Shown: piece after piece, positions 7,859-16,902 of the stretch | Layout: each line of letters starts with the position of its first letter | Position numbering within the stretch: the first letter of the stretch is position 1 | Assembly (NCBI GenBank): GCA_902362715.1 | Contig: CABIXN010000001.1 | Span: forward strand, 601,029-665,028 | DNA length: 64,000 bases | Direction: 5' to 3' | Source of the DNA: Lachnospiraceae bacterium | GTDB taxonomy: Bacteria > Bacillota > Clostridia > Lachnospirales > Lachnospiraceae | Position numbers and translations under genes: made by a program | The notes under the pieces: model-generated | What the model was told of the DNA's origin: nothing | Databases searched by the model: none | Seen by the model: the letters and a program-made list of their open reading frames with translations, nothing else

Positions 7859-9196
7859 TTAATCTACCACATGAATCTTATCATATCTTCCTGTTCCTGA
7901 ACCAAATACAGTTCCATTACACATTGAATTATAATTTAACCATCTGTTCGTGACACTTTTCCAAGGATCTATAACATATAAAAGATTATTAGAAGACTTT
8001 ACACCAGCAATAACTACAACATGACCATTACCTGAATCCCAGTCAAGTTCCATTGCAATTGGGTGTTTCATAGAATAAATATATTTGATAAAAGTTGTCA
8101 TTGGAACAATATTATACGTTTTTACTTTATGGTTGCTTCCAACTGCATATTGTACAGCTTTCTTTGTTTCAGACGTTGTTGCGCCTTCATTCACTTTAGA
8201 TCCTTTTACATATTTAACAATAGCGGTCTGTGTTTTTCCAGGACTTGATATATACTTCCCTATCATGCTTGCACTTGCGGCCCAGCACCATTTCGTATCC
8301 TCCTGTTTTTGGCGTGTCACGCCTAGTTGTTTAGTATATCCTGAACTAGACGACAGTGTTGCTTCTTCTAATGTTGCGCTATCAATAATACTCTCACTAT
8401 TTTCTGCCTCTATAAATATATTATCGTATTGGGGATTTAAAGACAACATTACTGCTTCTGAAAAGCTATATATACCTTCCTCCTCTTTCAAAATATTTGT
8501 TGCTTCATATGCCTGTTCTTCATACACCGGAATAATATCTTTTGCCTCTTCATCCTGGATAGCAACTATCACAGGATATTCAAATCCTTTTTGAGATGAC
8601 GCTAAAATTATATTATCATATTCTCCTTCAAATTTTGATATAAAATCATCTAAGCAGATATTATCATTTTGTATAATACCCGCACCTGAAACAGTCCATC
8701 TTCCAACATCATCAAGAGATGATCGTAGCTGTTCCTCAGTGAATACTTTTTTGGCTTCTTCAGTTACCGGAGACCCCTTACTTAAAATAATCTCTACTTT
8801 GTACCCTGCTACGTCTACATATACGTAATAGGCATAATTTCCACTATCCAATTCCTCTAAAATATCAGTTTCATCGTATATATTCAATTGCAAAATATCA
8901 GTATCATTATAACATTTTATAATATCCAGAAAACGAATATCTTCTTTTACATTTACATTTATATTCTCAACCTCAAATACTGCCGAAACAAAATCTACAA
9001 TTTCATCATTTAATCTGCGAATTTCAGACTGATCTTTTGGAACAACAGATTTTGCCGTATATTTAACTGACGTTTGGATATTTAATTTGAATTGATTATT
9101 GTTTATGTCTTGAGCGCTAACAGAAACTCCTAACATGCCATACAGCATGACACTTGATAAAACTATAGAAAGCATTCTTGCTAATGTTTTTTTCAT
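7859..9196 (-). CDS. Secreted papain-like cysteine peptidase (C39/C70-type)
   Basis: A 445-residue exported protein. The chosen ATG at 9196 follows AAAGGAG and gives a signal peptide (MKKTLARMLSIVLSSVMLYG, cleavage likely after VSVSAQ). The middle 250 residues have no domain I recognise. The C-terminal 150 residues are a papain-like peptidase: DTKWCWAASASMIGKYI supplies the catalytic Cys, GNGHVVVIAG the His and YVIDPW the Asp. Similar domains occur in C39_2 and AvrRpt2-like peptidases. Codon and base use is visibly more A+T-rich than in the flanking genes, consistent with acquisition by transfer. Substrate unknown. Confidence 0.82.
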   Translation of the reverse strand: MKKTLARMLSIVLSSVMLYGMLGVSVSAQDINNNQFKLNIQTSVKYTAKSVVPKDQSEIRRLNDEIVDFVSAVFEVENINVNVKEDIRFLDIIKCYNDTDILQLNIYDETDILEELDSGNYAYYVYVDVAGYKVEIILSKGSPVTEEAKKVFTEEQLRSSLDDVGRWTVSGAGIIQNDNICLDDFISKFEGEYDNIILASSQKGFEYPVIVAIQDEEAKDIIPVYEEQAYEATNILKEEEGIYSFSEAVMLSLNPQYDNIFIEAENSESIIDSATLEEATLSSSSGYTKQLGVTRQKQEDTKWCWAASASMIGKYISSPGKTQTAIVKYVKGSKVNEGATTSETKKAVQYAVGSNHKVKTYNIVPMTTFIKYIYSMKHPIAMELDWDSGNGHVVVIAGVKSSNNLLYVIDPWKSVTNRWLNYNSMCNGTVFGSGTGRYDKIHVVD

Positions 9197-9231
9197 AACT
9201 TCTCCTTTCATTATTTTTTCCCTGTGTATTA

Positions 9232-9258
9232 TCATCGAGTTATCAAAGTGCTTTCCAA
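9232..9258 (-). CDS. Possible 8-codon upstream ORF before the peptidase
   Basis: On the minus strand a strong AGGAGGT (9266-9272) stands 7 bases before a TTG that opens an 8-codon frame (MESTLITR) ending in TGA at 9232. The stop falls just before an ATG in frame with the peptidase. It may be a translated leader controlling the peptidase, or the strong ribosome site may be a relic. Evidence is only this spacing. Confidence 0.25.
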   Translation of the reverse strand: MESTLITR

Positions 9259-9383
9259 TGGTATTACCTCCTATCCATACAAGAACCTAGTTTTTAATTT
9301 ATATTAACATATTATCAGATATTTCTCAATATTTTCTGAAAATATGTTGTTTTTTTGTAAAAAGCCTATATAGAATTTCAACA

Positions 9384-9408
9384 CAGCTACAAAGGGACCT
9401 GCTGGTTT
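9384..9408. repeat. Direct repeat, right copy, flanking the peptidase island
   Basis: Identical to 7258-7282 over 25 bases and similar over a further stretch to the left. It lies upstream of the peptidase gene in a 535-base region without a normal gene. Read on the minus strand, both copies keep a similar short peptide frame (KTSRSLCSC), interrupted by a stop in the left copy. This hints at a decayed coding end. Confidence 0.7.
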
Positions 9409-9561
9409 TCTTTGTTTCTTGTCTTTCTGATTTTGTCAAAAGAAAAAGCAGGAAGTCCTTTTCAAGATTTCCTGCTGGATAGTGCTGCTGTGAGTGTATT
9501 ACAAGCCGACTTACTGCGTAACAATACAAAACATTTTCAAAGTGATAAACTTGGATTTTAT

Positions 9562-9675
9562 CTATTTCTTCGAACTGTTACCATTCTTGGCCTGCTTTTG
9601 TCTCTTTTTTTCTTTTATTCGTTCTTTAAGTTTAAAAAATAATTCTAATGCCGCTTGGTTTGCTATCTGTCCCAT
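9562..9675 (-). CDS. Orphan 37-residue basic ORF in the island
   Basis: ATG at 9675 with GGAG about 9 bases upstream, ending TAG at 9562. The product starts MGQIANQAALELFFKLKERI and continues as a lysine/arginine-rich helix ending NSSKK. The sequence looks like a real amphipathic helix with a basic tail. I do not recognise a family. It lies between the oppA-like gene and the right direct repeat, in the 9236-9771 region where nothing else codes, and may be what is left of a mobile element. Confidence 0.4.
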   Translation of the reverse strand: MGQIANQAALELFFKLKERIKEKKRQKQAKNGNSSKK

Positions 9676-9721
9676 AAATACATTCTCCATTCATAAAATC
9701 CAAGTCATCTAACAGTTACAC

Positions 9722-9745
9722 CTTCTTGAACTTTCGTTCAAGAAG
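9722..9745. repeat. Perfect 10-bp hairpin downstream of the peptide-binding gene
   Basis: CTTCTTGAAC and GTTCAAGAAG enclose a 4-base TTTC loop, 26 bases past the stop at 9772 on the minus strand. No run of T follows on the minus strand, so it is not a classical terminator, though it may block RNA decay. It is also the boundary between normal chromosome and the island. Confidence 0.5.
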
Positions 9746-9771
9746 TATCCCTCGCTCTGCTCGGTCACTTC

Positions 9772-11367
9772 CTATTTTACAATTGTCCAATTTTCTATAT
9801 TCCACATAATATCACAGGCATGTCCTGAAAACATTCTGTCTGTATCAATTCCCTTCAATCCATTGACAGCCGCGTAATTTGCATTCATATAAGCAATGGG
9901 AATTTCACCGGGATTTTTGGCATAGGCTGTTTCAAAATTCTGATATATCTGCTTTCTTTTTTGGGTATCCTTTTCATGGCGTCCCGCATTTAAAAGAGTA
10001 TCAATCCGGGAATTGGAATATCCGGTAATATTGGAGCTTCCCTTTGAAGTAAATTTCCGATACAGCTCGTCCGGTTCAAAAGGAACGGCAAAGGTTGTTA
10101 AAAATCCGTCTGTTTCCGAATCCTGACTTATTTCATCCACAAGAACCACCTGCATATCAATTCCTGCATTTTTTAGCTGCAAAGATATCATATTGGCAAT
10201 ATCCACCTGTGTGTCCTCAGAAGAAAGAACCTGAATCCGGATGGTAAATTTCTGTCCGTTTCTGACATAAAATCCATCATCACTCTTTTTCCATCCCAGC
10301 TTTTCCATCTTTTTGGCAAAGGTATCCAGATCATAGGAATAAATATCAGCTTTTTTGTTTCCGCCAAAAGAATGATACTGAATGGGACTGAATGCGGCGC
10401 TTCCGCTGTTTTTCAAAATATTTTTTACAATGGCTCCCTTATCTGCCGCATAATTTAAAACGGTCATAGAATCTGCGTTATTTTCCCAGAAGTCTGATAG
10501 ATAAGAAAAAGAAATAAAACAGTATTCTGCCGATTGACATTCCAAATGTTCATATAGGGAGGAATCTTTCAACTGTTCCGAAGTAACAGGTCCAATACTG
10601 GCAAGGTCTGCCTCTTTGTTTTTTAACATTTCTGCCTTTTCCTGATCATTATTGGCCATCCGGTAAATGACAGTTTCAATTTCAGGAACCTTATCATAAT
10701 AATATTCATTCCGCTCCAGGCGGATTTCACCGCTGCTATTATCCCAGGATACAAAACGGTATCTTCCGGTGCCTACAGGAGCCTGATTAAATGCTGTTGT
10801 GTTCATATTGTCCCCTTCTAGCAGATGAACCGGGAGAATCCCTATGGTGAAATAATTCAGCATAGATGCATTATATTTTTTAAATTTGATTTCCACCGTA
10901 TATGGCCCGGCAGGCTTCACAGATTCAATATCTGTATAATTACATTCAAGGTCTGAATCCAGGTTTCTATCCTGGGTCAGCAGATTATAGGTAAACACAA
11001 CATCATCCGCAGTAAAAAGTTCCCCGTCATGCCACATAATACCTTCTTTTAACTGAAAGGTATAAGTCAGTGTTTCTTCATCAAACGCATAGCTTTCTGC
11101 AAGATCTGCCACAGGACTTCCATCTTTGCTGTGTTTAAGCAGACCTGAAAATATAAGATCAGAAAGACCTTCACAAGTGTCTAAAAGGGGATTGATTTCA
11201 GTTATTTTATTTCCAGCAAAAATCAGCTCCTTATTTTCCTCTGTCTCCTGATTTGTTTCCGAGCTCAGACTGCTGACAGAGATTTCCTCTTCTTTATTCT
11301 GGCATCCTGTAAATAAAAACAGTATGCATGCGGCAGCCAGCAGTATACATATATGTTTCTTCATCAT
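9772..11367 (-). CDS. Oligopeptide ABC transporter substrate-binding lipoprotein
   Basis: Family 5 extracellular solute-binding protein (OppA/DppA type), 531 residues. It has a lipoprotein signal: MMKKHICILLAAACILFLFTGC, with the acylated Cys in LFTGC. The mature part shows family features: EGIMWHDGELFTADDVVFTYN (about 105-125) and APVGTGRYRF. No permease or ATPase genes are nearby, so it must use components encoded elsewhere or act as a peptide sensor. Ligand not predictable. Confidence 0.9.
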   Translation of the reverse strand: MMKKHICILLAAACILFLFTGCQNKEEEISVSSLSSETNQETEENKELIFAGNKITEINPLLDTCEGLSDLIFSGLLKHSKDGSPVADLAESYAFDEETLTYTFQLKEGIMWHDGELFTADDVVFTYNLLTQDRNLDSDLECNYTDIESVKPAGPYTVEIKFKKYNASMLNYFTIGILPVHLLEGDNMNTTAFNQAPVGTGRYRFVSWDNSSGEIRLERNEYYYDKVPEIETVIYRMANNDQEKAEMLKNKEADLASIGPVTSEQLKDSSLYEHLECQSAEYCFISFSYLSDFWENNADSMTVLNYAADKGAIVKNILKNSGSAAFSPIQYHSFGGNKKADIYSYDLDTFAKKMEKLGWKKSDDGFYVRNGQKFTIRIQVLSSEDTQVDIANMISLQLKNAGIDMQVVLVDEISQDSETDGFLTTFAVPFEPDELYRKFTSKGSSNITGYSNSRIDTLLNAGRHEKDTQKRKQIYQNFETAYAKNPGEIPIAYMNANYAAVNGLKGIDTDRMFSGHACDIMWNIENWTIVK

Positions 11368-11410
11368 TAGAAAAACCTCGTAAATACTTAAAATTTATCA
11401 AACTAAGAAA

Positions 11411-11439
11411 AGTATACCACAGATAGCTGCAAATCAAAA
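11411..11439 (-). promoter_or_regulatory. Possible promoter of the peptide-binding protein gene
   Basis: Minus-strand TTTTGA (11434-11439), 17 bases, TATACT (11411-11416), 44 bases before the start codon of the gene ending at 9772. The -35 box is a weak match; the -10 is good. Confidence 0.45.
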
Positions 11440-11448
11440 CGTCAGGTA

Positions 11449-11772
11449 TTATTTTTCAAAAAAATTTCGTATTTCTGAAAAACAGTTTTTTACATCTTTT
11501 AAATCGTAATCCTTTTGAATTTGTGTGACAATTGTTTTTTCCGAAAGATTTTTCCATTGATAGCCGGTCTGATGAATGGTGATAAATCCAAGAAAGCAAA
11601 GCACTGCGGCAAGCAGGCGTATTTTCCAGAAGGATCTTATAACGGCAGGTTCCTCATTGGAATAATCTGATTCAAATCTGTCGTGCTTTTTGCGCTCATA
11701 GGAAGACGGTGTTTGAAAACTTTCCTTTATCTGTTGAATATATTCTTTTCTGCTGTCATAGTTTGTCTGCAT
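11449..11772 (-). CDS. Small single-pass membrane protein of unknown function
   Basis: A 107-residue protein, not recognised. The first 47 residues are charged and polar (probably cytoplasmic), 50-66 form one membrane helix (IRLLAAVLCFLGFITIH), and the rest is a short outside tail with two possible helices (TIVTQIQKDYDLKDVK, CFSEIRNFFEK). It lies between the histidine operon terminator and the peptide-binding protein gene, with only 81 bases to the latter. Confidence 0.6.
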   Translation of the reverse strand: MQTNYDSRKEYIQQIKESFQTPSSYERKKHDRFESDYSNEEPAVIRSFWKIRLLAAVLCFLGFITIHQTGYQWKNLSEKTIVTQIQKDYDLKDVKNCFSEIRNFFEK

Positions 11773-11788
11773 GATTGATTCCTTTCCG

Positions 11789-11829
11789 AAAAAAAACAGG
11801 AGTTTAATACATACGTATGTAAACTCCTG
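11789..11829 (-). terminator. Terminator of the histidine operon
   Basis: CAGGAGTTTA (11797-11806) and TAAACTCCTG (11820-11829) form a 10-bp stem, followed on the minus strand by a run of eight T. It lies 27 bases past the hisIE stop codon. Confidence 0.85.
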
Positions 11830-11855
11830 AAGGATTATGTATCAGATTTTTAAAA

Positions 11856-13139
11856 TTATCTTTGAGAAAGCTCCTCAATAACATCATCCCAGCTTAACCC
11901 TTTTTCAACCATCAAAACCATAACATGATAAAGAAAATCTGCAATTTCATATTTAATTTCTTCCGGATCCGGATTTTTAGCTGCAATTACAATTTCAGTT
12001 GCTTCCTCTCCTACTTTTTTCAGAATTTTATCAATTCCTTTATCAAACAGATAATTTGTATAAGAACCTTCCTTTGGATTTGTTTTTCTGTCCTTAATAA
12101 TGTTAAATTCATTTTCAAATACCTTTAATGGATTCTTCTCCAGGTATTCTTCTGCCACCAGGTCCTGAAAGAAACAGGTGGGATTTCCGGTGTGGCAGGC
12201 CGCTCCTACCTGGGAAACTTTTGCCAGTATTGTATCATGATCACAGTCTAACGTTAGAGACTTTACATACTGAACATGGCCTGAGGTCATCCCCTTTGTC
12301 CAGAGTTCCTGTCTGCTTCTGCTCCAGTAAGTCATTTTTCCAATGGACAGTGTAATGTGGAAAGCGTCTTCGTTCATGTACGCCAGCATAAGAACCTCGT
12401 TTGTTTTATAATCCTGAACAATGACGGGAATCAGCCCGTCAGAATTCAGCTGAAATTCAGACCAGTCCATATTAGAAGTAAGTCTTCCGGTGGAAATACC
12501 TTTTTGGGAGAGAATCTCCTTCAAGCCCATAATATCTGCTCCCGGCTGACTGAAGGAATCGCTGGCAAGCCCTGTGAGAGTATCATCAGCATTGAAAATT
12601 TTTACAATCTCATCTTCGGTTACCTCATTAACGATGGGAGTATAAGGGATTTCAGTAACATTTTCTATCGTTCCGATCAATTTCTGATTTAAGATAATCA
12701 GTTCACTGATATTTTCTTCTATTAGTTCTTTTTGTTTAAATAATATATCCACATTAAACAGAGACATCGCCGTTTTCTCTTTGCCAAAACGCATGGAGCT
12801 TTCTTTTGCCAGCTCTGTGGAAACGGGTTTTAAACTGTTTAAAATAGCCTTTTTACAGCCGGTATAGAGAATTTTTTTAATATCTTCCAGCCGGTTAATG
12901 TTTCCTCCTGCGTAAACAGGAATTTCTGATACCCGGTTAATTTTTTTCAGGGTATGCAGGTTTTCCTCATGTTCTTTGTCGTCAGAAGATAAATCGAAAA
13001 CAAATATTTTATCAACACCGTTATCATTATAGCGGCGTACAGCTGTAAAAAGATCCTCTGCCGGGGTTAAGTCCGAAAAACCCTTTACAGAAATTCCGTC
13101 TTTTAAATAAATAGCTGCTATGATGCTTTTTGTTACCAT
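11856..13139 (-). CDS. hisIE: HisIE bifunctional enzyme with an N-terminal degenerate HisA/HisF-like barrel
   Basis: Catalyses steps 2 and 3 of histidine synthesis: phosphoribosyl-ATP pyrophosphohydrolase (HisE) and phosphoribosyl-AMP cyclohydrolase (HisI). The 427 residues are about twice a normal HisIE. HisI covers about 215-325 ([27 protein letters not shown] metal ligands) and HisE about 335-427 ([12 protein letters not shown]). Residues 1-210 look like a HisA/HisF TIM barrel (YLKDG followed by [21 protein letters not shown]) but the catalytic Asp of HisF (LDVKDG) is Tyr here and the second half is poorly kept. The extra domain is probably not an active HisF. Last gene of the operon, 6 bases after hisB. 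Confidence 0.92.
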   Translation of the reverse strand: MVTKSIIAAIYLKDGISVKGFSDLTPAEDLFTAVRRYNDNGVDKIFVFDLSSDDKEHEENLHTLKKINRVSEIPVYAGGNINRLEDIKKILYTGCKKAILNSLKPVSTELAKESSMRFGKEKTAMSLFNVDILFKQKELIEENISELIILNQKLIGTIENVTEIPYTPIVNEVTEDEIVKIFNADDTLTGLASDSFSQPGADIMGLKEILSQKGISTGRLTSNMDWSEFQLNSDGLIPVIVQDYKTNEVLMLAYMNEDAFHITLSIGKMTYWSRSRQELWTKGMTSGHVQYVKSLTLDCDHDTILAKVSQVGAACHTGNPTCFFQDLVAEEYLEKNPLKVFENEFNIIKDRKTNPKEGSYTNYLFDKGIDKILKKVGEEATEIVIAAKNPDPEEIKYEIADFLYHVMVLMVEKGLSWDDVIEELSQR

Positions 13140-13145
13140 AGTTTC

Positions 13146-13739
13146 TTATAAACTTCCTTTCGTTGATAATATACCTTCGATGCGCGGATCGTATGAAACG
13201 GCTTCATCCAGCGCTTTTCCGAAGGCTTTAAAAATTGCCTCTGCAATGTGATGATTGTTTGTACCGGATAACACACGGATGTGGAGATTCATACCGGCGC
13301 TGTAAGATACTGCATAGAAAAATTCACGAATCATTTCAGTATCCATATCACCGATTTTATCACTGGTAAATTCAGCATCAAATCCCAGATATGGTCTGCC
13401 CGACAGGTCAATGGCGCATAAAACAAGGGTTTCATCCATGGGAAGCATCATACTGCCATACCGTTTGATTCCCTGCTTATCTCCCAGTGCTTTAAAAATG
13501 GCTGTTCCAAGTACGATCCCGGTATCTTCAATGGTATGATGGCAGTCCACAAACAAATCTCCGCTGACAGATGCGGTAAGATCAAAAAAACCATGGCGTG
13601 CAAAACCATCTAACATATGATCAAAAAAGCCAACGCCTGTTTTTATATCCGCTTTTCCGCTTCCGTCCAGATTAAGATCTATTTTGATATCAGTCTCCTT
13701 GGTTGTCCTGCTTATTTCTGCCATACGCGGCTTTTGCAT
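13146..13739 (-). CDS. hisB: Imidazoleglycerol-phosphate dehydratase HisB
   Basis: Removes water from imidazole glycerol phosphate in histidine synthesis; Mn-dependent, cytoplasmic. The 197-residue monofunctional form has the manganese-binding motifs FFDHMLDGFARHG, DCHHTIEDTG and NNHHIAEAIFKA. AGGAGG lies before the ATG. It is 12 bases after hisD. Confidence 0.97.
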   Translation of the reverse strand: MQKPRMAEISRTTKETDIKIDLNLDGSGKADIKTGVGFFDHMLDGFARHGFFDLTASVSGDLFVDCHHTIEDTGIVLGTAIFKALGDKQGIKRYGSMMLPMDETLVLCAIDLSGRPYLGFDAEFTSDKIGDMDTEMIREFFYAVSYSAGMNLHIRVLSGTNNHHIAEAIFKAFGKALDEAVSYDPRIEGILSTKGSL

Positions 13740-13751
13740 ATCATTTTCCTC

Positions 13752-15044
13752 CTAATCCTCAAATCTGACGCGAATGGAATTGGCATGGGCAGTCAGCTGT
13801 TCACATTCTGCAAACTGTATAATATCTTTATAAATTGGTTCCAGCGCCTCTTTGGAATAAGAAATAATACTGGATTTTTTAATAAAATCGTCAACACTAA
13901 GGGGCGAAAAGAATTTTGCAGTTCCATTGGTGGGAAGTACGTGATTTGGTCCGGCAAAATAATCTCCCAGGGGCTCACTGCTGTATTCTCCGATAAAGAT
14001 GGCTCCGGCGTGTTTAATGCGGGTCATCACTTCAAAAGCATTGGCAGTGACAATTTCTAGATGCTCAGAGGCAATTTCGTTGACAGTATCAATGGCAGTA
14101 TTAAGGTCCGGAGCAATTAAAATATATCCGTAATTATCCAGGGACTTTTTAATAATCTCTTTTCTGGAAAGCTCATGGGTAAAACGCTGAACTTCTGCTA
14201 AGACTTCAGCTGCAAGTTTTTCACTGGTGGTAATCAGGATAGCGGAAGCAAGCTCGTCATGCTCTGCCTGAGATAACAGATCTGCGGCAACATAAGACGG
14301 ATTTGCAGTTTCATCAGCAAGCACCAGAATTTCACTGGGACCTGCAATAGAATCTATACTTACATGTCCGAAAACAGCCTTTTTCGCAAGGGCTACATAG
14401 ATGTTGCCGGGGCCCACAATCTTATCTGCCTTTGGGATGCTTTCTGTACCAAAGGCCATAGCCGCAATGGCCTGGGCGCCGCCGATTTTAAAAATGCGGT
14501 CTACCCCCGCCTCTTTTGCCGCTACCAGAGTAGCAGGATTGACATTGCCGTTTTTGTCACATGGTGTCGTCATAATTATTTCTTTCACACCGGCAACTTT
14601 AGCAGGCATAACATTCATCAGTACAGAGGAAGGATATACTGCTTTGCCTCCGGGAACATAAACCCCTGCCCGGTCAATGGGGGTTACCTTTTGTCCCACC
14701 ATAATGCCGTTTTCAGAACTATCAAACCAGCTGTACTGTTTTTGTTTTTCGTGGTAGGTTTTAATATTTACAAGTGCTTTCCGTATTACTTTTAAAAGTT
14801 CGGGCTGAACAAATTTGTAGGCCATTGCCAGCTCTTCTTCGGTTACTTCTACATTTTCTGCCGTAAGATCTGCACCGTCAAACTTTTTCGTATATTCAAA
14901 GACTGCCGCATCTTTTTTTGCCCGGACGTTTTCAATGATTTCGCCAACTTTGCTCTCAAACTCAGTATACTGGCTGGGACTTCGTTTCAGCAGATCTGTC
15001 AGCAGACTATTTATTGTATCCTGTGTTAATTTTAAAGTACGCAT
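13752..15044 (-). CDS. hisD: Histidinol dehydrogenase HisD
   Basis: Performs the last two oxidations, histidinol to histidine, with NAD and zinc. The 430 residues carry the family signatures DRAGVYVPGG, KIGGAQAIAAMAFGT, GPGNIYVA and SIDSIAGPSEILV. The start at 15044 has AAAGGAGA upstream. 13 bases separate it from hisG, in one operon. Confidence 0.97.
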   Translation of the reverse strand: MRTLKLTQDTINSLLTDLLKRSPSQYTEFESKVGEIIENVRAKKDAAVFEYTKKFDGADLTAENVEVTEEELAMAYKFVQPELLKVIRKALVNIKTYHEKQKQYSWFDSSENGIMVGQKVTPIDRAGVYVPGGKAVYPSSVLMNVMPAKVAGVKEIIMTTPCDKNGNVNPATLVAAKEAGVDRIFKIGGAQAIAAMAFGTESIPKADKIVGPGNIYVALAKKAVFGHVSIDSIAGPSEILVLADETANPSYVAADLLSQAEHDELASAILITTSEKLAAEVLAEVQRFTHELSRKEIIKKSLDNYGYILIAPDLNTAIDTVNEIASEHLEIVTANAFEVMTRIKHAGAIFIGEYSSEPLGDYFAGPNHVLPTNGTAKFFSPLSVDDFIKKSSIISYSKEALEPIYKDIIQFAECEQLTAHANSIRVRFED

Positions 15045-15057
15045 ATTTGTCTCTCCT

Positions 15058-15702
15058 TTATGCTTCTGTCAGTACTGTGCGCAGATTGTCAATCAGTTTT
15101 GAAATTCTTTCCTGTTCCATTTTCATGCTTACCTGATTGACTACCATCCTTGCAGACAGCGGGCAGACTTCTTCTAAAACATTCAGCCCGTTTTCCCGCA
15201 GAGTGGAACCGGTTTCCACGATATCAACAATTACTTCTGAAAGTCCCACAATGGGAGCCAGTTCAATGGAACCATTAAGTTTAATAATCTCAACAGTCTG
15301 ATGCTTTGTATTATAAAAATAATCCTTTGCAATTTTCGGATATTTTGTAGCTACACGAATGAGTTCATGATGCTTTAAAAGTTCTTCTGCTGACTGAGGT
15401 CCGCAGACACACATTCTACATTTTCCAAAACCAAGATCTAACACTTCATAAATGTTTCTGCCTTCTTCTAGAATCGTGTCTTTTCCTACAATTCCAATAT
15501 CCGCAGCACCGTATTCCACATAAGTAGGCACATCAGGACCTTTGGCAAGGAAAAAACGGAGTTTTAATTCCTCATTTACAAAAATCAGTTTTCTGGTATC
15601 TTTATCTTTCATTTCCTCACAGGTAATGCCGATCTTTTCAAACATTTCCAGGGTTTTACTGGCAAGCCTTCCTTTTCCAAGTGCGAATGTTAAATATCTC
15701 AC
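15058..15702 (-). CDS. hisG: ATP phosphoribosyltransferase HisG, short form
   Basis: First enzyme of the histidine pathway, joining ATP and PRPP. At 214 residues it is the short form that lacks the C-terminal regulatory domain and needs HisZ for activity and feedback control. Motifs: [19 protein letters not shown] at the start, DIGIVGKD, and [14 protein letters not shown]. The start is GTG at 15702 after AGGAGG. HisZ lies directly upstream. Confidence 0.97.
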   Translation of the reverse strand: MRYLTFALGKGRLASKTLEMFEKIGITCEEMKDKDTRKLIFVNEELKLRFFLAKGPDVPTYVEYGAADIGIVGKDTILEEGRNIYEVLDLGFGKCRMCVCGPQSAEELLKHHELIRVATKYPKIAKDYFYNTKHQTVEIIKLNGSIELAPIVGLSEVIVDIVETGSTLRENGLNVLEEVCPLSARMVVNQVSMKMEQERISKLIDNLRTVLTEA

Positions 15703-15714
15703 AGGGCATACCTC

Positions 15715-16902
15715 CTATAAACAGTAGATGACATCTTTTATGTTAAAATTTTCAGCATATGCTTCAAACATTTCCCTGGATGTATCTTTTGTAAGCTTCA
15801 TTAATTCTACATTTTCACCGGATTTTCTGAGTTTTCCGGCAATGGTAATGGCATTGGCCTGATTCTGACAGTTGTACACAATCCAGATATTCCGGTTTGC
15901 CAGAGGAATCTCTATATTCTGTCTGGATAAAGCGGCCATCAGCTGATCTACCACAATCACAAAGCCTGTGGCAGGCGCATTTTTTCCAAAATAAGTTAAA
16001 AGAGTATCATATCTTCCGCCTTTTACAATGGCCTCTCCTGTTCCGAAAGTATATCCGGAGAAAATAATGCCCGTGTAATATTCAAGACCGGACAGCATTG
16101 CCAGCTCATAAGAGACATACTGATCAACCTGATACAGTTTTAATATTTCATCCAGCTGTTCTAACCGTTCCAGGGCCAGATAGATTTTTTCATAATTCTT
16201 AGCCTTTTCCTTTGCCTCTTTGATATGAGAAGTCTGTATCATAAAGGTTTTCAGCATTCCAAACAAATCAATTAAGTCGGGATCAAGGGAAACATGTTTT
16301 ACAAGTTCCTCTACTGCGTAAAAATTTTTGTTGCTGATAAAATCTTTAATTTCTTCTTCCGTTGTCTCATCAAATCCGGCGGCCTTTAAAAGTCCTTCCA
16401 GAAAATCCACATGACCGATACTGATCTGAAAATCAGTCAGTCCCGCATTTTTTAACAAATTGACCGCAAGCGAAATCATTTCCGCATCTGCATCCACAGA
16501 AGGATCCCCGATTAGTTCGGCTCCGGACTGGGTACATTCCTTTAACCGGCCCTGATAGCTGGAATTATTAATAAATGTATTTCCTGTATAACAGAAACGG
16601 AGGGGGATCTTTTCATCCATAAAATATTTGGAAGCACAGCGGGCAATGGACGGAGTAATATCCGGCCGCAGCACCAGCGTATTGCCTTCCCGGTCAAAAA
16701 ACTTATACAGATCTTTAGAAGGGGTGGAGCCGATTTCCTTCCCAAAAATATCAAAAAATTCAAAAGCAGGGGTTTGAATGGGATGATATCCGTATGTTCT
16801 TAATACAGACATAATACCGTTTTCAAGTGCCAGCTTCCTTTCACATTCTTCGCTGTAAATATCCCGTACTCCCTCAGGAGTATGCAGTAATTCTCGTTTC
16901 AC
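15715..16902 (-). CDS. hisZ: ATP phosphoribosyltransferase regulatory subunit HisZ
   Basis: Paralogue of histidyl-tRNA synthetase that lacks aminoacylation and forms the regulatory half of short-form HisG. I set the start at the GTG at 16902, 7 bases after GGAGG, giving 395 residues (VKRELLHTPEGVRDIYS). Class II synthetase motifs remain: FFDIFGKEIG, LVLRPDITPSIARCASK, RFCYTGNTF, GLEYYTGIIF. First gene of the operon, under the promoter at 16980-17008. Confidence 0.93.
   Translation of the reverse strand: MKRELLHTPEGVRDIYSEECERKLALENGIMSVLRTYGYHPIQTPAFEFFDIFGKEIGSTPSKDLYKFFDREGNTLVLRPDITPSIARCASKYFMDEKIPLRFCYTGNTFINNSSYQGRLKECTQSGAELIGDPSVDADAEMISLAVNLLKNAGLTDFQISIGHVDFLEGLLKAAGFDETTEEEIKDFISNKNFYAVEELVKHVSLDPDLIDLFGMLKTFMIQTSHIKEAKEKAKNYEKIYLALERLEQLDEILKLYQVDQYVSYELAMLSGLEYYTGIIFSGYTFGTGEAIVKGGRYDTLLTYFGKNAPATGFVIVVDQLMAALSRQNIEIPLANRNIWIVYNCQNQANAITIAGKLRKSGENVELMKLTKDTSREMFEAYAENFNIKDVIYCL

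Noticed and set aside
8085..8594. 169-codon antisense frame over the peptidase gene
   Set aside because: Shadow of the peptidase reading frame; low-complexity hydrophobic translation and no start signal.
7236..9408. Insertion sequence or integron made of the direct repeats
   Set aside because: No transposase or integrase frame, no inverted ends and no clear target duplication; kept only as a possible relic.
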